A DNA stretch of 64,000 bases from Solenopsis invicta (GCF_016802725.1 NC_052678.1:6074001-6138000); one strand, 5' to 3'. Numbered from the stretch's first letter, positions 1 to 12,084 are shown. The notes: generated by a model from the sequence alone, not told the origin. Program-made: numbers and translations.

Positions 1-124
1 CAGCTGTCGCTAAGCATTGAGAACGCGAGGAGCATGGAGTACGCGACCGATGGATTGTCGTAACGGATTAATCGAGGCAAGTAATCGTTCCCGTTCTCAT
101 CCCCGACAATCGCCGCGTCCGCCA
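1..124 (-). CDS. 5' coding part of an unidentified gene, cut by the left edge
   Basis: Reading leftwards, an ATG at 124-122 sits in a good start context (A at -3, G at +4). It opens a frame with no stop to the window edge, beginning MADAAIVGDENGNDYLPRL and continuing with a mixed hydrophobic stretch that includes YSMLLAFSML. The bases are much richer in G and C than the neighbourhood, and codon third positions look coding. I do not recognise the family. The same frame stays open upstream to about 286, so translation could start earlier, for example at the ATG at 223-221. The opposite strand also shows a short open frame ending in TAA at 61-63, which I consider a shadow because the minus-strand start context is better. 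It lies 300 bases downstream of the coiled-coil gene in the same direction. Confidence 0.45.
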
Positions 125-286
125 TGATGCGTTCGCGTCGCGCTCCGAAAATCCTTCGTGATGAATCTTTAACGAGCGCGTTACGTTCACGCTTTTCATC
201 TATCGATCGGAAACCCGATATCATGCAGCTTTCGTTTGCAAACACATTTAGTGCACTGTGCGCATAATGAGCGCTAACACCGCGTT
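125..286 (-). other. Open leader region and probable splice acceptor of the left-edge gene
   Basis: From about 286 down to 125 the frame of the left-edge gene has no stop. Its upstream limit is a TCTAG preceded, on the minus strand, by a long run of TC and T, which makes a textbook polypyrimidine tract and 3' splice site. An exon starting here would need one base carried over from the previous exon to enter the long frame. It may be 5' untranslated sequence or an N-terminal extension. Confidence 0.3.
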
Positions 287-314
287 TCTCGGTAACAATT
301 GCGATTTCTAGACG

Positions 315-354
315 AGAAAGAGAGAGAGAGAGAAAGCGAGAGAGAGAGAGAGAG

Positions 355-385
<31 letters not shown>

Positions 386-388
386 GAA
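315..388. repeat. (GA)n microsatellite with AAAG interruptions
   Basis: About 70 bases of almost pure GA, interrupted by AAAGCG and AAAGAAAG. On the minus strand it is a (TC)n tract directly upstream of the TCTAG acceptor described for the left-edge gene. Confidence 0.9.
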
Positions 389-425
389 ATGGTCACGAAT
401 AAAATAAATGTAATGGAGTAGAAGC

Positions 426-512
426 TCACTTCTGACATCGGTGCAGCTTCGCAATTAATTTGTTCAAATGTAGCGTTTCTTTCTGCAGCATTTTCAGCTC
501 TGACTCCTTTTC
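426..512 (-). CDS. Coiled-coil gene, last exon
   Basis: Acceptor TCATTTTCAG|. It encodes EKESELKMLQKETLHLNK and then reaches CAG AAG TGA. The TGA overlaps a usable donor (CAGAA|GTGAGC). Splicing to the acceptor near 286 would add only ten residues before a TAG, so both routes end the protein here. No AATAAA is visible on the minus strand between here and the left edge. Confidence 0.6.
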   Translation of the reverse strand, partial: EKESELKMLQKETLHLNKLIAKLHRCQK

Positions 513-3500
513 CTGAAAATGAAAAGCCGCTGATACGAAACAAACTTGCGTTTTGGCATTAATTAAAATGATTTTCTCGCACGTGCAAATTATTTACATT
601 ATATGTGAATTTTGTTATGTTGCTATTTAAAGTATGTTGCGATGACGAATATCTTATCACCATGATTTTCTAATAAGTGTAATCGTGTAATGAGACACGG
701 AAAAAAGAATAATGTTGTAGCAACAAAAAAATGCAGTTTTGTTGAAGTATTCAAAAATTTAGTTGGATACAGATCTAAAAATAATTTTGTTAGACAATTA
801 CAATAATTATGTAGAACGCTCAAGCTGATTACTAGAATATTGAAACTTTGCAGCATTGTTTATTGCTCTTGAATACCCTTTATAATTATTTTGATAGTGC
901 AACAAAATTATTTTCATATATGTATCGATCTAGCTAAATTTTTAGATGCTTCAGCAAAATCGTTATTTCTGCAGAATTAGCTAACAATAGATAGAATTGA
1001 GAATAATCTTTTTAATTTAATAATATTAATAAAACAAAGAATAATTATAAAAAATTAATTAATATTAATAATAATGTAATTTTATTAATATTAATAAAAC
1101 ACGTGATTAATTTGTTTTATTAATACTGTTAATGAATTAACAAAATTATTTTTTATTAATAATAAATAATTTTTTGTTATTAATTAATTTAAAAATAATT
1201 TTTCTTTAACATAATAATGAAACATTAAACTATGGCAAACGATGACTTTTTAATAACATAAAAGAAATATTCTCTAATATACATGTTTTAAAAAATAATT
1301 GTCTCAAAAGAATGAGTTTAAATAAATAATAAAAATTATGGACGTGACATGATAAAAATTCGATGAATTAAAATTATGTCAAGGAATAATAATAATTTGT
1401 CGAATTAAAATTATGTCGCGATGTAATAATAATAATTATGTATCGACATAAAAATAATTTCATATTTTTTATTATCTAGCATTCATAATTTTAATTCGTG
1501 AAATTACTGTTATGTCCGGATATAATTTTAATTATTTATTTAAACTTGTCATTCTTTTGAAACAATTATTTTTTAAAACATTTATAATAGAGAGCATTTC
1601 TTTTATGTTATTAAAAATTAAAATAGCTTGTCATGTTAAACTTCAATTTTGAACTTCGATTTGCATCCAAAATTAAATGCGAAATATAATAAAAAAATTG
1701 TAATGGTACACATTTGGTAAATCTTTCTTACTAAAATCAAATATATTAACAATTTTATAACTTAATTATTTTTACTACTATTAAGTTATTCAATGTATAA
1801 TAATGTACATTACTTGTCTACGTGAATAAGATTCGTAAACATAACATAAACAGTATTTAAATAAATTCATGTAGATGTAATTTTGAAATTTACGGTACTC
1901 TGATTCTAGTTTTCGAGTACGCTTTCGAGCTCTTGGTATTACCGTCAAAGTATCTGTAACCGCACGAAGTTCGTCCTGGCGGGTTTCGCAAAGGTGACGC
2001 GCAGTGATCGCCTCCGCGGTCAGTCGTACTAATTGCTGCTGGCAATTCCGTTCGCGCTCCACCACTTTATCCCAAGCTTCTTCTCGAGCGATCACAGCGT
2101 CCCTCAAAGTTCGCATATCCCTCTCCAGTAACTCAAACTCCGATCTAATCGTATTAAGCTTTATAAATTATAAACATAATCGAGAATGGAGCTGCGAAAT
2201 GAATACAGCGATGAAATAAAATTAAGTGGGTGTTATTTTAAATATATTTAAATGTAATTTAATCCGAACTTACCGATTAAATTGCATTTGAATGTATTCT
2301 GAATTAACACCCACCATTGATGGTGGATTTCATCGATAAGAGAAGGAGAGTTCAAGAGAAGGAGAGTTCAAAAGAAGGATTTACGCTTTTAATTTTTATC
2401 TGAAAACTTCTTAGTCGAAAAGAATTTTCAAATAAAATCGCAAAAAGAGATGAAAATATATTCCAGAAATGACGTAGATCCGTATTTATACAAATTTACA
2501 AGTTTTACACAAATTTAGTATTAAATAATATATTAAGATGCTTTCTTGGCAAAAATAAAAATTGGAATGTAAATCGAATGTAAGACGAGGGTGACGGAAG
2601 CATAAACGAAACTTCTAGGAAGCGAAAATTCGGACAATGAAACGTAAAAGAAGCGTTAACGCCGCTTTTATGTTTTTATTGTCCGAATTCATTTCATAGA
2701 AGTTTCGTTTATGTTTCCGTCGCTCTCCCCTTACACTTGACTTACGCTCTGATTTTTATTTTTGTCAGGGTTAGCAAAATCGTGGCTAGGATATGACAAA
2801 CAAAGCACTCTTTCTTTTATTTCTCTCATATAAAAATTTTAAAAAGGCACAAAAATTGTAATGTAAATTTCTAAATTTTATTATATATTTGTTAATTTAT
2901 TTGCTACTAACAGTCATCGCTACACGTGTTTTCTTATTAGATCAATATTAATATTTTAAATACCATTAATTAATATTATTTTTTATTATACTTTTACATA
3001 TCGTAAAATAATTTGTTATTAACAAGTTTTTTTCTTTTATTTTGGGTGTCGAAACGTTTAATCCCGGTTTTGATACTTCGAAAGTTTCATTATTAGATAG
3101 GTCCATGTTCATATTTTGATTAAAAATCAATTAATATCAGTGTATTTAAGTAATTAAAAGAGATGGTTATTTCCACGATTCTATCATTATAAATTAGACC
3201 GATAGTATAATTATTATGGAATTCTCTTTAATAAGAGAGATTATTGGATCCCATGTTATTGAATATGATTCAATGTTTTTCATCAGCTCATCTATTCTCG
3301 TTTATTAATGACTGCATTTCATATCGCTCAATACAAGGATGTTCAATAACATGAGGCAGCGGATTCGCCTTGCTTTTATCTTGCTGGAAAACTTACTTCG
3401 TGATAGTAATCCGCGTAAGTGATTCTCTTTGGCACCCCTCCAATTCTGCGTGGCAATCTTTGCAGGCTTCCCAAATTTGTAATCCACAATCGGTCTTAGA

Positions 3501-6500
3501 AACTATATTCGTCGACGAGGTGCATTTATTTTCTAGACGTATCTCGTCGTGTTTCTAAAATTAATATACAAGGATCAAATAAATTTACATTTAAAAATAC
3601 GTACATATTTTATGAAAGATGTACGCGCGAAATTGCAGTAATAATTTTAGAGTTTTTTTTTTAATTATTGGATAGTTTATAATTATTGCTTTTTTCTTTA
3701 TTTGCCAATTTCAATTTTAAATATTAAGTTTGATATCTTTTTTTGTGTTAGAACATTTTGATAATTGATGATTATAATTTTTAAACAAGCTGCATCTTTT
3801 AATAGAAATAAAGATTTATAACAATAAATAATACAATGCAATAATGCGATATAAAATATCATTAAGAAAGAATTAATATAAATTTATGAAATTAATTAAA
3901 CATATTATTTAAAATTATTTTCATAAAAATTTTCAATTACATTAATGTAATTATTTTATTCTTACGTCAGTTATTATTCACTGTGCAGGTATTGGAACTA
4001 TTATATTTTTTTATTTAATTATATTTTAGAATATTTTTTTTAATTCAAAGATATTGTTCCTACCGCTTTCGTTAATACATCGGCTAACTTGATGTTCTCT
4101 TTATTAAGTTCGTTTTGCAATAACAATACGCTCTCTCGCAGTTTCTCCATTTTGACCGCATCCTCTTCCAGCCTGCACGTCGTTTATCTTGAGGGAGTTT
4201 ATTCGAAACGCGAAATGTAATTGTTGCATCACGGACGGTGCTTATTTAGCGAATATGTAATTAATCGCAGTGGTAATCTCACCGCTTCTCCAGGTTCTTG
4301 TTTTCCACGATGAGATCGCGATTTCTGAGATGCAACGTCGCGTTACTGTCTTCCAGGAGTTTCAGACGAATTTGCATTCTCTCGATCGAAACCACCGGCG
4401 CTGATTCACGATTCCTCGTCACTTCGTACGTGTGTGAATTCGCAATTCTCCCCATTTGTATAGTCGAGTCTGGAAACGGCGGATCGCCCCTGCCTACGAC
4501 GCGGGGGGGATTAAATTAATATTCGTGAGCTGCGACTGACACGCTTCGAGTCGCATTGTTCGAAACGTACGATTAAAGCAAGATCGAGAGACGGTTTGAT
4601 TGTACTACATGTATAAGTTGCAGGAATTGATAAATTGCTTAGGAAATGTGTAAGCCATTTCTGTGATATTGATCAAATCTGTATTTTTTACCCATTTTAC
4701 AAATCTTATTTAAATAAGTGTTTAATCCTGAAAAAAATCTTTTATATATAATTATATATATGATATTCAATAAAATATATATAATAAATATTGTACATTA
4801 TAAAAAATTATTATATAAAATTATATATAATTACATACGAAAATTTTTTCCGGGCATATACATACTCAATATTGCGTAGATGGTTTTTAATATATTTTGA
4901 TTATAATTAAATAATGAAGTAACAAACATTAATGATATTTAATTCAATTTAATCGCATTAATATACGTAAATTAATAATAATGTGATTAAATTATCAATA
5001 CATATAATAAGTTTGAAATTGCTAATAAGCACATATGGTCATGAAACTAATTATTTGGCTACAGGATACTGGGAATATTTTACGTATCAAATATTATATG
5101 TTTTTAGATAAAATTCGATTGGAAGTAGAAACATTTGGCCAATGATACATTTCAAAAGTATGTTCTTGATTTGTAGAATAAAATAAATTACCATTGTATT
5201 CAATACTACCCTGAACACTTAGTTTTATAACTGTATATAAGATTATCTTATTTATTTAATATTATTTAACCACAATTTTGCAATTTTTTATACACATTTT
5301 CAGATTAAAAATATATGAGATAAAGTAAAATCGGCTTTGTATTTTTATTTAAATAATTTTTTTATCAGATTTTATTAACAACAGACCAGTGAATTTTTTT
5401 TAATTTAAACATAAATATACCTTTGATTAAAATGTATTATTGGCAATGGTTTTTATTTCCAATCGAATTTTTCTTAAAAATTATAATATTCGATGAATAT
5501 GTAGCATAAAATAAAATTTCAATATCCTGTGTCTAAATAATAATTTATTTTGTGATTGTACGCATATTTTTGTTTTAGCTTTTAAATGCAAAAGTATAAT
5601 TATTTCTGTTTTTCCAGAAAAACAGATATAATTTTATTATTCTTTAACTTCATTAAAATAATTATCAAAAATATATTTTTATGTTCAGAATTTATACATT
5701 TTTGTAATAATTTTTAAAATATTTTTTACCTTCAACAAATATCTCATTGTTGTTTTTGCTTAAATGGGATGATTTACAATTTGAATGATTTCTAGGATAA
5801 CTTCCTAAAAGAAAAATGAATTTTCTTGCAAAATCTTAAATAAATTGCTGATTTAAACCAAGAAATATTGCGTCATATATCGAATTACAGAATATCATCT
5901 TTTATGTGAGAAGGAAAAAAATATAGTAGCAAAATTTATTAAATTATTTATTCTCATATTTTTTACTTTCTTTTAAAGAATAAGAAATTAAGAATTAAAA
6001 GTAATCTTATTTTGTCTCTATTTTTATGCATAGATCTGAAATCTCTATACTTTAGAAACATTAATAAAATTAACATTTAGCGGTTTTAACTCTCTTTGGA
6101 AATTAAAAATATCCAGGTAATTAAACTAAATTTTGCTATAAAAGATCTTAATTATAGTATAAATTCTGGCGAGAATGTAAATTTTACTTTTATATTTATT
6201 ATGCATATCACATCTCACTGCAATTAGGTTTTCCGTGAAATGTAGAAAATTACGCACTATTGCTGTAGATTTCGGAATAAGGATTTCTAACAGCAGACGT
6301 ATGGCAAGTTGTCGTATAGCAGCTGTGAGGACACTTGAAGTCCAAGTGCAATCGATCTCGTTGCGGGTCCATTATTCGATAACGAGTGCACGACATCGCG
6401 TTTTCGTGTTGTCGTTGACTAGAACGGCATACGATCTCCTTTAAAGCGTGATTTTTTTCAAACCAATTTTTCAAGCTACTCTTATTCTGAAAAAAATTTT

Positions 6501-6875
6501 CTTGTTCGTCTTTCTGTATATCTTGATTAATGCGTTATCATTTTTTTTTTTTTTTTTTTTCATGAGAACGCATTCCCTTTTTTGAACACAATTTTTGAAA
6601 AGGCAAAAAACGGAAATACGAAATTTACATAATGATTCGGATTAGCGATCCTTGCGTTCAGCCGCTTCAAACATAGTCCCCCTTTCACTTGAGAATAAAG
6701 CAACTTTCGCACTTTTGTCCCTGACGTTGACCGGAATGCTGACACCTCTTCCAGTCCCTTTTCTTCACGAGCAGTAAATAACGGTTACTGCGAATCACTG
6801 ATCGTGAGACCGGCAGGTCCCTCACAGACGTAAATTACCTGAAAACCCTTTCCCTCGAGTCTTCACATATTCCCG
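426..6875 (-). CDS. Coiled-coil protein, eight-exon model (5' end missing)
   Basis: Eight exons read right to left: 6875-6839, 6762-6689, 6486-6254, 4489-4283, 4172-4064, 3494-3397, 2144-1943 and 512-426. Their lengths sum to 1,047 nt, exactly 349 codons including a TGA stop at 428-426. Every junction has GT and AG and the phases agree. The N-terminal third is polar with several Cys and His. The rest, from about the motif IERMQIRLKLLEDSNATL onward, is charged and leucine-rich with heptad-like spacing (for example MEKLRESVLLLQNELNKE and ELKMLQKETLHLNKLI), as in a long coiled coil. No signal peptide or membrane segment is visible. I do not recognise the family; cytoskeletal, centrosomal or ciliary coiled-coil proteins are possible but unproven. 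The true start lies upstream of 6875 because TAG precedes that exon in frame. Confidence 0.65.
1241..1632. mobile_element. MITE-like inverted-repeat element in an intron
   Basis: The left arm, from GATGACTTTTTAATAACATA to about 1340, matches the reverse complement of about 1515-1632 over more than 100 bases with scattered mismatches. The middle holds imperfect repeats of AATTAAAATTATGTC. No coding capacity. Confidence 0.6.
1943..2144 (-). CDS. Coiled-coil gene exon
   Basis: 202 nt encoding a strongly charged helix with LLERDMRTLRDAVIAREEAW and CQQQLVRLTAEAITARHL. The donor is ACG|GTAATA. The acceptor (GATTAG|A) has a poor pyrimidine tract but is the only one that keeps phase and avoids upstream stops. 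Confidence 0.65.
2226..2314. mobile_element. 89-base palindromic MITE
   Basis: It begins GTGGGTGTTA and ends TAACACCCAC. The two halves are reverse complements over about 40 bases around a centre near 2271. It sits in the intron upstream of the exon at 1943-2144. Confidence 0.7.
2540..2775. mobile_element. Long-hairpin MITE-like element
   Basis: Arms of about 105 bases face each other around 2655. The left arm contains GGCAAAAATAAAAAT, GACGGAAGCATAAACGAAAC and TTCGGACAATGAAA; the right arm contains their reverse complements with some mismatches. No open frame. Confidence 0.7.
3397..3494 (-). CDS. Coiled-coil gene exon
   Basis: Acceptor TTTCTAAG| and donor GAA|GTAAGT, a near-consensus donor. 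98 nt encode TDCGLQIWEACKDCHAELEG and continue to a split AA| codon. It is cysteine-rich for a coiled coil. Confidence 0.65.
4064..4172 (-). CDS. Coiled-coil gene exon
   Basis: Acceptor TGCAG| and donor GCG|GTAGGA. 109 nt encode a charged helix containing KMEKLRESVLLLQNEL; phase 2 to phase 0. Confidence 0.7.
4283..4489 (-). CDS. Coiled-coil gene exon, start of the helical region
   Basis: Acceptor GGCAG| and donor CG|GTGAGA. 207 nt encode residues from DPPFPDSTIQMGRIAN to LIVENKNLEKR. An internal ATG in good context (ACAAATGG) could serve as a start for a shorter form. Confidence 0.65.
5049..5546. mobile_element. MITE-like element with ~110-base terminal inverted repeats
   Basis: The left end (AATTATTTGGCTACAGGATA and on through AAATTCGATTGGAAG) matches the reverse complement of the right end (CCAATCGAATTTTTCTTA through CCTGTGTCTAAATAA). 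AT-rich interior, no coding. Confidence 0.5.
6254..6486 (-). CDS. Coiled-coil gene exon, polar Cys/His-containing segment
   Basis: A strong acceptor (run of T then CAG) and donor GTGC|GTAATT bound 233 nt that are open throughout. Landmarks are SSLKNWFEKNHALKEIV near the start and FKCPHSCYTTTCHTS in the middle. It ends with two bases that join the single base at the start of the next exon. Confidence 0.6.
6541..6560. repeat. Poly-T run
   Basis: Twenty consecutive T, next to the exon at 6689-6762. Confidence 0.9.
6689..6762 (-). CDS. Coiled-coil gene exon
   Basis: Acceptor GTGAAG| and donor CAA|GTGAAA. It encodes KGLEEVSAFRSTSGTKVRK and a few more residues and ends in phase 0. Other frames of this stretch are partly open, so the exact acceptor is less certain than for the later exons. 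Confidence 0.45.
6839..6875 (-). CDS. Coiled-coil gene, 37-base exon
   Basis: It is preceded on the minus strand by a long pyrimidine tract (CCATCCTCTTTAG) and followed by CAG|GTAATT. The frame REYVKTRGKGFS is the one that joins in phase to the next exon. An in-frame TAG just upstream shows that this is not the first coding exon. Confidence 0.45.
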
Positions 6876-7099
6876 CTAAAGAGGATGGGAATGAATAGGA
6901 TGGGAATGAAAAGGATACATTACGTAAGCCGCATTCGCCGCATGCTCCACCATGAAATTTCATCGAGTCTCTCGTGTAACTATTGGTTAGGTTACAGATT
7001 TTCTTGTTTTCTCTGTTTTTTTTTTGTAATATTTTTTGCAGCACAGTTCGTGACTATTAATAGATGAACTTGACATAAAAGCGCTAACTATTGTTTTGA

Positions 7100-10000
7100 G
7101 AAAAATGAAATTTTTTACATGTAAATATTCCATAAACATCGCTTTTATACAAATAGATGCTATTCGTACTTATAAACAATCCAGAATTACCCAAATTTTG
7201 CGAATTACATGATGAATAAAAAAAATGGAGAAATTAAGTTCTCCGAATATGAAGAGCACGTATAGAGATAATATCACTGAAATGAAATAGTACAGATATT
7301 TTTCTGTGGAATGAGAAGCGTGAAACGATTATTTCGGCCGTGTTTGACTTATCCTGGCGCCGTTGGTCTTTACGATTATGCTATAGCTACGATTATGCGG
7401 GCGATAAAAGTAGACGGAAGCAACGGCAGAAATTTTATTTCGGCCAAGCAATACACAACACGTTTTATCCATGCGATTTAACATCATTGTGTATGTATTA
7501 AACAGTTAAGCATTTATATAAAATGCATATTACACGATATCAAGGAAGATGAAAGATATATTTAAAGCATTAAATTTATTTTTATATTGCTTAAAATATA
7601 AATTAATTTTTGTTTATGTGTTGTTTTACGGTGATTCATATATGTGATACGTAATGAGTAACAAAAAAAAAAAAACGCGAAAAACACTTTATTTAATTGA
7701 TTTGTGATTTGTGAAATGATAAAAAATCTATTCAGTTTGAAATAATTTAGTTTGAATTTCTACAAAATATCAAATAAATTTATTTTCAATAAATATTTTA
7801 TCAGAGGGAAATATTTTTGTAATTAAAAAATTGGGAAGAAATAAAGAGTACTTCTAAAAGCAAAATTTATATATAAATTATGATAGATTGGAATTAAAGA
7901 TTGCGTTAAATAATTTATAGCTTTATTCACTTTTATCTACAAACAGTACCCATTATCGATGTGTACACGAACAATGTCACATCGCGTAATAATTCATGTC
8001 ATAATAATTTATGTCTTTCTCCATCTTTACACAATGTGATTGATAATAGAATTGCAAGTACATACCAGTTGACACATTTGTTTAAAAGGTACATTACATA
8101 TACATCGTTGTACTCGTTGTACGTATAATTCGCGCATTAGCATGAAAATCTTGGTTCTGCAATACGACGAACAGTCAAAGTTTAGCGAAGATGAACGAGA
8201 GTTTCTGAAATGCAGCAAGATCGGCAAATTAAGTGCATAGAGTCGTACGCCATAGTTCAGATGAAATAGAGTTGTTGCACATTAAATAGAAATACCTGCA
8301 ATCACATCAAATTATTGGCGAACTAAGGAGGCGCAAGAGATGCTTATAAAAATCAGTCTTAAAATAAAATAATGTTTCAATCGTAAGCAAATAACAGAAT
8401 GTTTCTTTTGTCTTTTTGATATTACAAATTTTAATTCAAATTATTAAAGTAGAAGTATTAAAAGATCGCTTATAACTCTACGCTTGCATACATATTCAGG
8501 CACTGCAATCAAAGAGTGTAGTCATTCGGTTCCTCTAATTTAATTATAAGTGTTTATACTTAACAGGATAGCCACGTAATTTCTCATTTTTTACATTTCA
8601 GTTTCGCGCAGAAATTTGATTGAAATTGTCGAAATTCATCCTATAGAGAATATTAAGACACACTGACGATCGAACAGTTATATTACATTCGTATTTGCAT
8701 TATCTAATAACGAGAACGTAACGTTCGTAGGGACGTTAATGCTTCGATAATTAGATTCATGTAAGATGTTACATATATCTAAGCACCTTTCTCTTTATTT
8801 ACCATAAGTATTTATCCTACCATTTACTGACGTACAAATCCGGTCAATTCACCGGAAAAGTGCGTCGTCGATCACCGCATAAATCATAAACGCGAGAGGA
8901 GATCATGCGGAGAGCGTTGTGACGCTTTAACAGTCATGGCGCTCTCGCGAAAGAATGTATTACACATTAATATATTACACGCCATTGTGCGTGTATTACA
9001 TTACGGGGATATACATATGTACACGCGATAGTTTCAGCTTGATACATTATATTATACACATAGATGCGTATGTACACGTATACTTTGAGCGTATTATTTT
9101 CCACATAGGCTGTTCGATGGTTGGTTAAATACTTTTTACCCTGAAAAATATGTCTTCTAAAAGAATTTTTTTTCTAAAAAATATTTGAAAAAATGTATTT
9201 ACTACCGGTGAAAAAAATACACGCGATTTAGAACGCGTATCTATAGAGAGATGTTTGAAAATTTTTAATTGATTTTTTTTTTAACTAAAATGTATTGTCT
9301 TTTTGTTTATACATATAGAATATTCCAAAATGCAGATTAATAAAAAATTTAAGCAATCTTAAAATAATATATAAGAAATGAGAAACTATAAGAATAATCA
9401 CATATTTCTGATAATAAATGAGATGCAAGTAGAAAATGGCAGAATAAAAAGTATCTTTAACAATCGATCGAGCCTGAAAAATAAGTCTATCTAATCTGAT
9501 TAATAAATTACACAAGTGACAGGAAACACATACATTATTATCGCAATTTAAATGTTTTTTTTTATAATACTGATATCAATGGTTATGACACTATTGACGC
9601 GCTTATATAATCATTTTAGATTACATATTATCTTATTATTATTTTGACTTGTGCACTTTCTAAGACTACTTTCTGTGAAAAAAATAGAACAGGACAGTTA
9701 AAAATAGTGATGAACTATTTTAACATTCTTTCACGTCGTAATAAAGAAAATAAGCTCTGAGTTACAGTTAGATCCAAGCTTGCTAATACGATTATAAGAA
9801 TGCAATACAATTTTATATTACGGTAAAAAAATAGCTCCAAATGAATAATTTATTTATAAATCTGAAAATTTTTAACGAACTTTAAAATTTAGATATCTTC
9901 TACTTTTGGGAACTATTTCGTTAAACATCGTTATTTAACTCGTTTAACATGTAACTTTTAACTTGTTTTATAATTATTTATACTTATTTATTCAATTTAT

Positions 10001-11800
10001 CTTGGAAATACGTGTAACTACAGATTTTGGTCTTTCTCTTAAAACTTTTACTCTTGTTCCTGAAAAAGGCTTTTTAAATTTACGAACTTCTCAAATACAG
10101 TTTACGTATATGAGATTGGAAAGAACAGTCAAGTAGTATGCTACCATTATATACAATACATTTTAGGATATTGATTTAAATTGTTGGTATTATTTATGAC
10201 ATTTTCAAATAAAGGAAAACATTTTGGTATCTTTTAAGCTGATATTTAAGTTATTACACAATGACGAATTCACGATAGAACAGTTGCGCACTTTGTGAAT
10301 TAATCTATACATTACGAAAAAAGACCTAGCTTTATCAGTCCTTTGTTATTGGACGGTGCGAGGAAGTTATAGGAGACTCATCGCAGATAATATTATGAAA
10401 AAGTATAGCCAGCTGCTTTTGTTGTTTTGTTTGCTTTTATATAAGTTTTATTTATTACAAGATTAAATCTTTTTTTTACTCTCTCTTCCTCCTCTCACAC
10501 ACACATACACACACACACGCGCGCGCACATTCTCTGCTTCTCTCTTTACTTATTACGTAATAAAATACGATAATTCTATATACAAGGTATTTCAGAACAA
10601 TATCTTTCCTTTAAACTATGATTAATTTGTAACTTGCATAAAGTTAATTTTTCGCTAAAAATTTTTTATTAAAATAAATTTAAAAATTCTTAACGAATTT
10701 TGCATTAAAATTTAGATTTTTCCATGTTATTTGAAAACTTTTTAAAATTTTGAACGCTCTTTTATTGATGTAACATCTACTTGAAAGAGAGAATATATCA
10801 ATAACACTTTATATTTATAAGACTTTATATTTATTTATAACTTTCAATCCTTCGTAAAGAATTCTATATTTTTAACCACTTATAATTTTGAAAGTAACAA
10901 TAATTTGATTGTTATATGTTATAAGATAAATATTCTTTTTAATTTTATTTTTATTTTAGTATTTATAACTATCGACAATAATAGTTCTGAGATACCCGTA
11001 TACATTTTCCATACGTATTTATGTTGTATATTATTCTCTAAAAATCAAAATTTGACATTTAATAGCTATATTTACTATTTTAATTTTATTTCATCTTTAA
11101 GTTTAGTTAATTAAATTTGATCACTGATAGCTTCTAATCAAATTAGGGAACTTTATCGTAACATAAATATTTTCAAATATTTTCTTTTATTTTTGCTATA
11201 ACAAACGGAATAAAACTATCGTGTTACGTAAAACTGTGTAGTATGAAATCATCTGTTTATAATAATCAATATACAATATTTTACGTATAGAAATATAAAA
11301 TTTTTGTTTTTGATTATCAAGTTAAAGAGACGTTAATTGGGGACTATCAACCGGATTAATTTTATTTCAATCAAAATAATTGTTACGTTGTCAGGTCGAC
11401 AGTCTCTTATTACTGGAAGTACTTATGTAGATTTCTGTAATCCTTGAAAATCAGTTTTCGCGGAAAAGAAATGCATAAAAGGGATACGTTAAAGCATACA
11501 TCGCAAAAGCGGAAATTTTTCAATGGTAAGAAAGCTCTTAAAAGCTCTTGAAATCGCTTGTTATTCCTCTTTTCATAAAATTTGTTACAAATCTGGCTTT
11601 GATATATTTAGTCACTGTGCATTTTCAAATAAAACTTCCCGGAAATCAAATCCTGATTTTTCTGAATTATTCGTAGAAAATTGTCTTGCATTTCCTCTCT
11701 GTAACGATTCAACTACTGGTACAAGCGAGTTAAAGCTACCGAATACCAATTCTAGAATATCAACCTGCCAATAAAATCAGTGCGAAATTTTCCGAAAATT
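7100..11800. other. AT-rich stretch without a recognised gene
   Basis: It lies between the first visible exon of the coiled-coil gene and the 3' end of the receptor gene. I see only short ORFs, a somewhat GC-richer patch at 7,310-7,450 and another at 8,850-8,950, and a CA/CG microsatellite at 10,497-10,530. The missing 5' exon(s) of the coiled-coil gene probably lie here, but I could not fix one with matching phase. Confidence 0.5.
10497..10530. repeat. Alternating purine-pyrimidine repeat (CA and CG)
   Basis: An ACACAC run followed by ACGCGCGCGCACA, a sequence type able to adopt left-handed DNA. Confidence 0.8.
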
Positions 11801-11807
11801 ATGATCT

Positions 11808-12084
11808 TTAGACTAATGAAACCATGACGCGTTTTCGCGACGTGGAGTGCAACATAGTAAAGTGTCCGCTTCTGCGGGATGATTGGGCCGTCAAGGATGT
11901 TGTCACGGTCGTCCTCGTGCTGTTATTCGTCGCCCCCGTACCGAAGCAGTGATGCGAATTCGACGGGCACCATCTCGAAATCCAGGAGGTTGCCTGCATG
12001 TTCCTACCAAGCAACAATTGCTGTTTAACGGAGAAATTCCGTGGCGAAAAATTGCTGGAAAAATGTTGCCATCTCCGCGGACGC
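11808..12084 (-). CDS. CCAPR: CCAPR last exon, cytoplasmic tail
   Basis: Acceptor CACATTCAAG|, then an open frame of 277 nt to TAA at 11810-11808. The tail is rich in Ser, Thr and Arg (for example GATNNSTRTTVTTSLTAQSS), as expected for a phosphorylated GPCR tail. Both other strands and frames are partly open here but are shadows. A possible AATAAA on the minus strand lies at 11366-11361. Confidence 0.8.

Noticed and set aside
274..543. Minus-strand 89-codon ORF with long SLSLSL repeats
   Set aside because: It crosses an intron and a (TC)n microsatellite; the repeats are translated simple sequence.
4298..4519. Plus-strand ORF
   Set aside because: Opposite strand of the coiled-coil exon 4,283-4,489.
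6835..7044. Minus-strand ORF beginning MLQKILQKKN
   Set aside because: It runs through a strong acceptor at 6,876 and its frame does not join the next exons in phase; only the 37-base exon in another frame fits.
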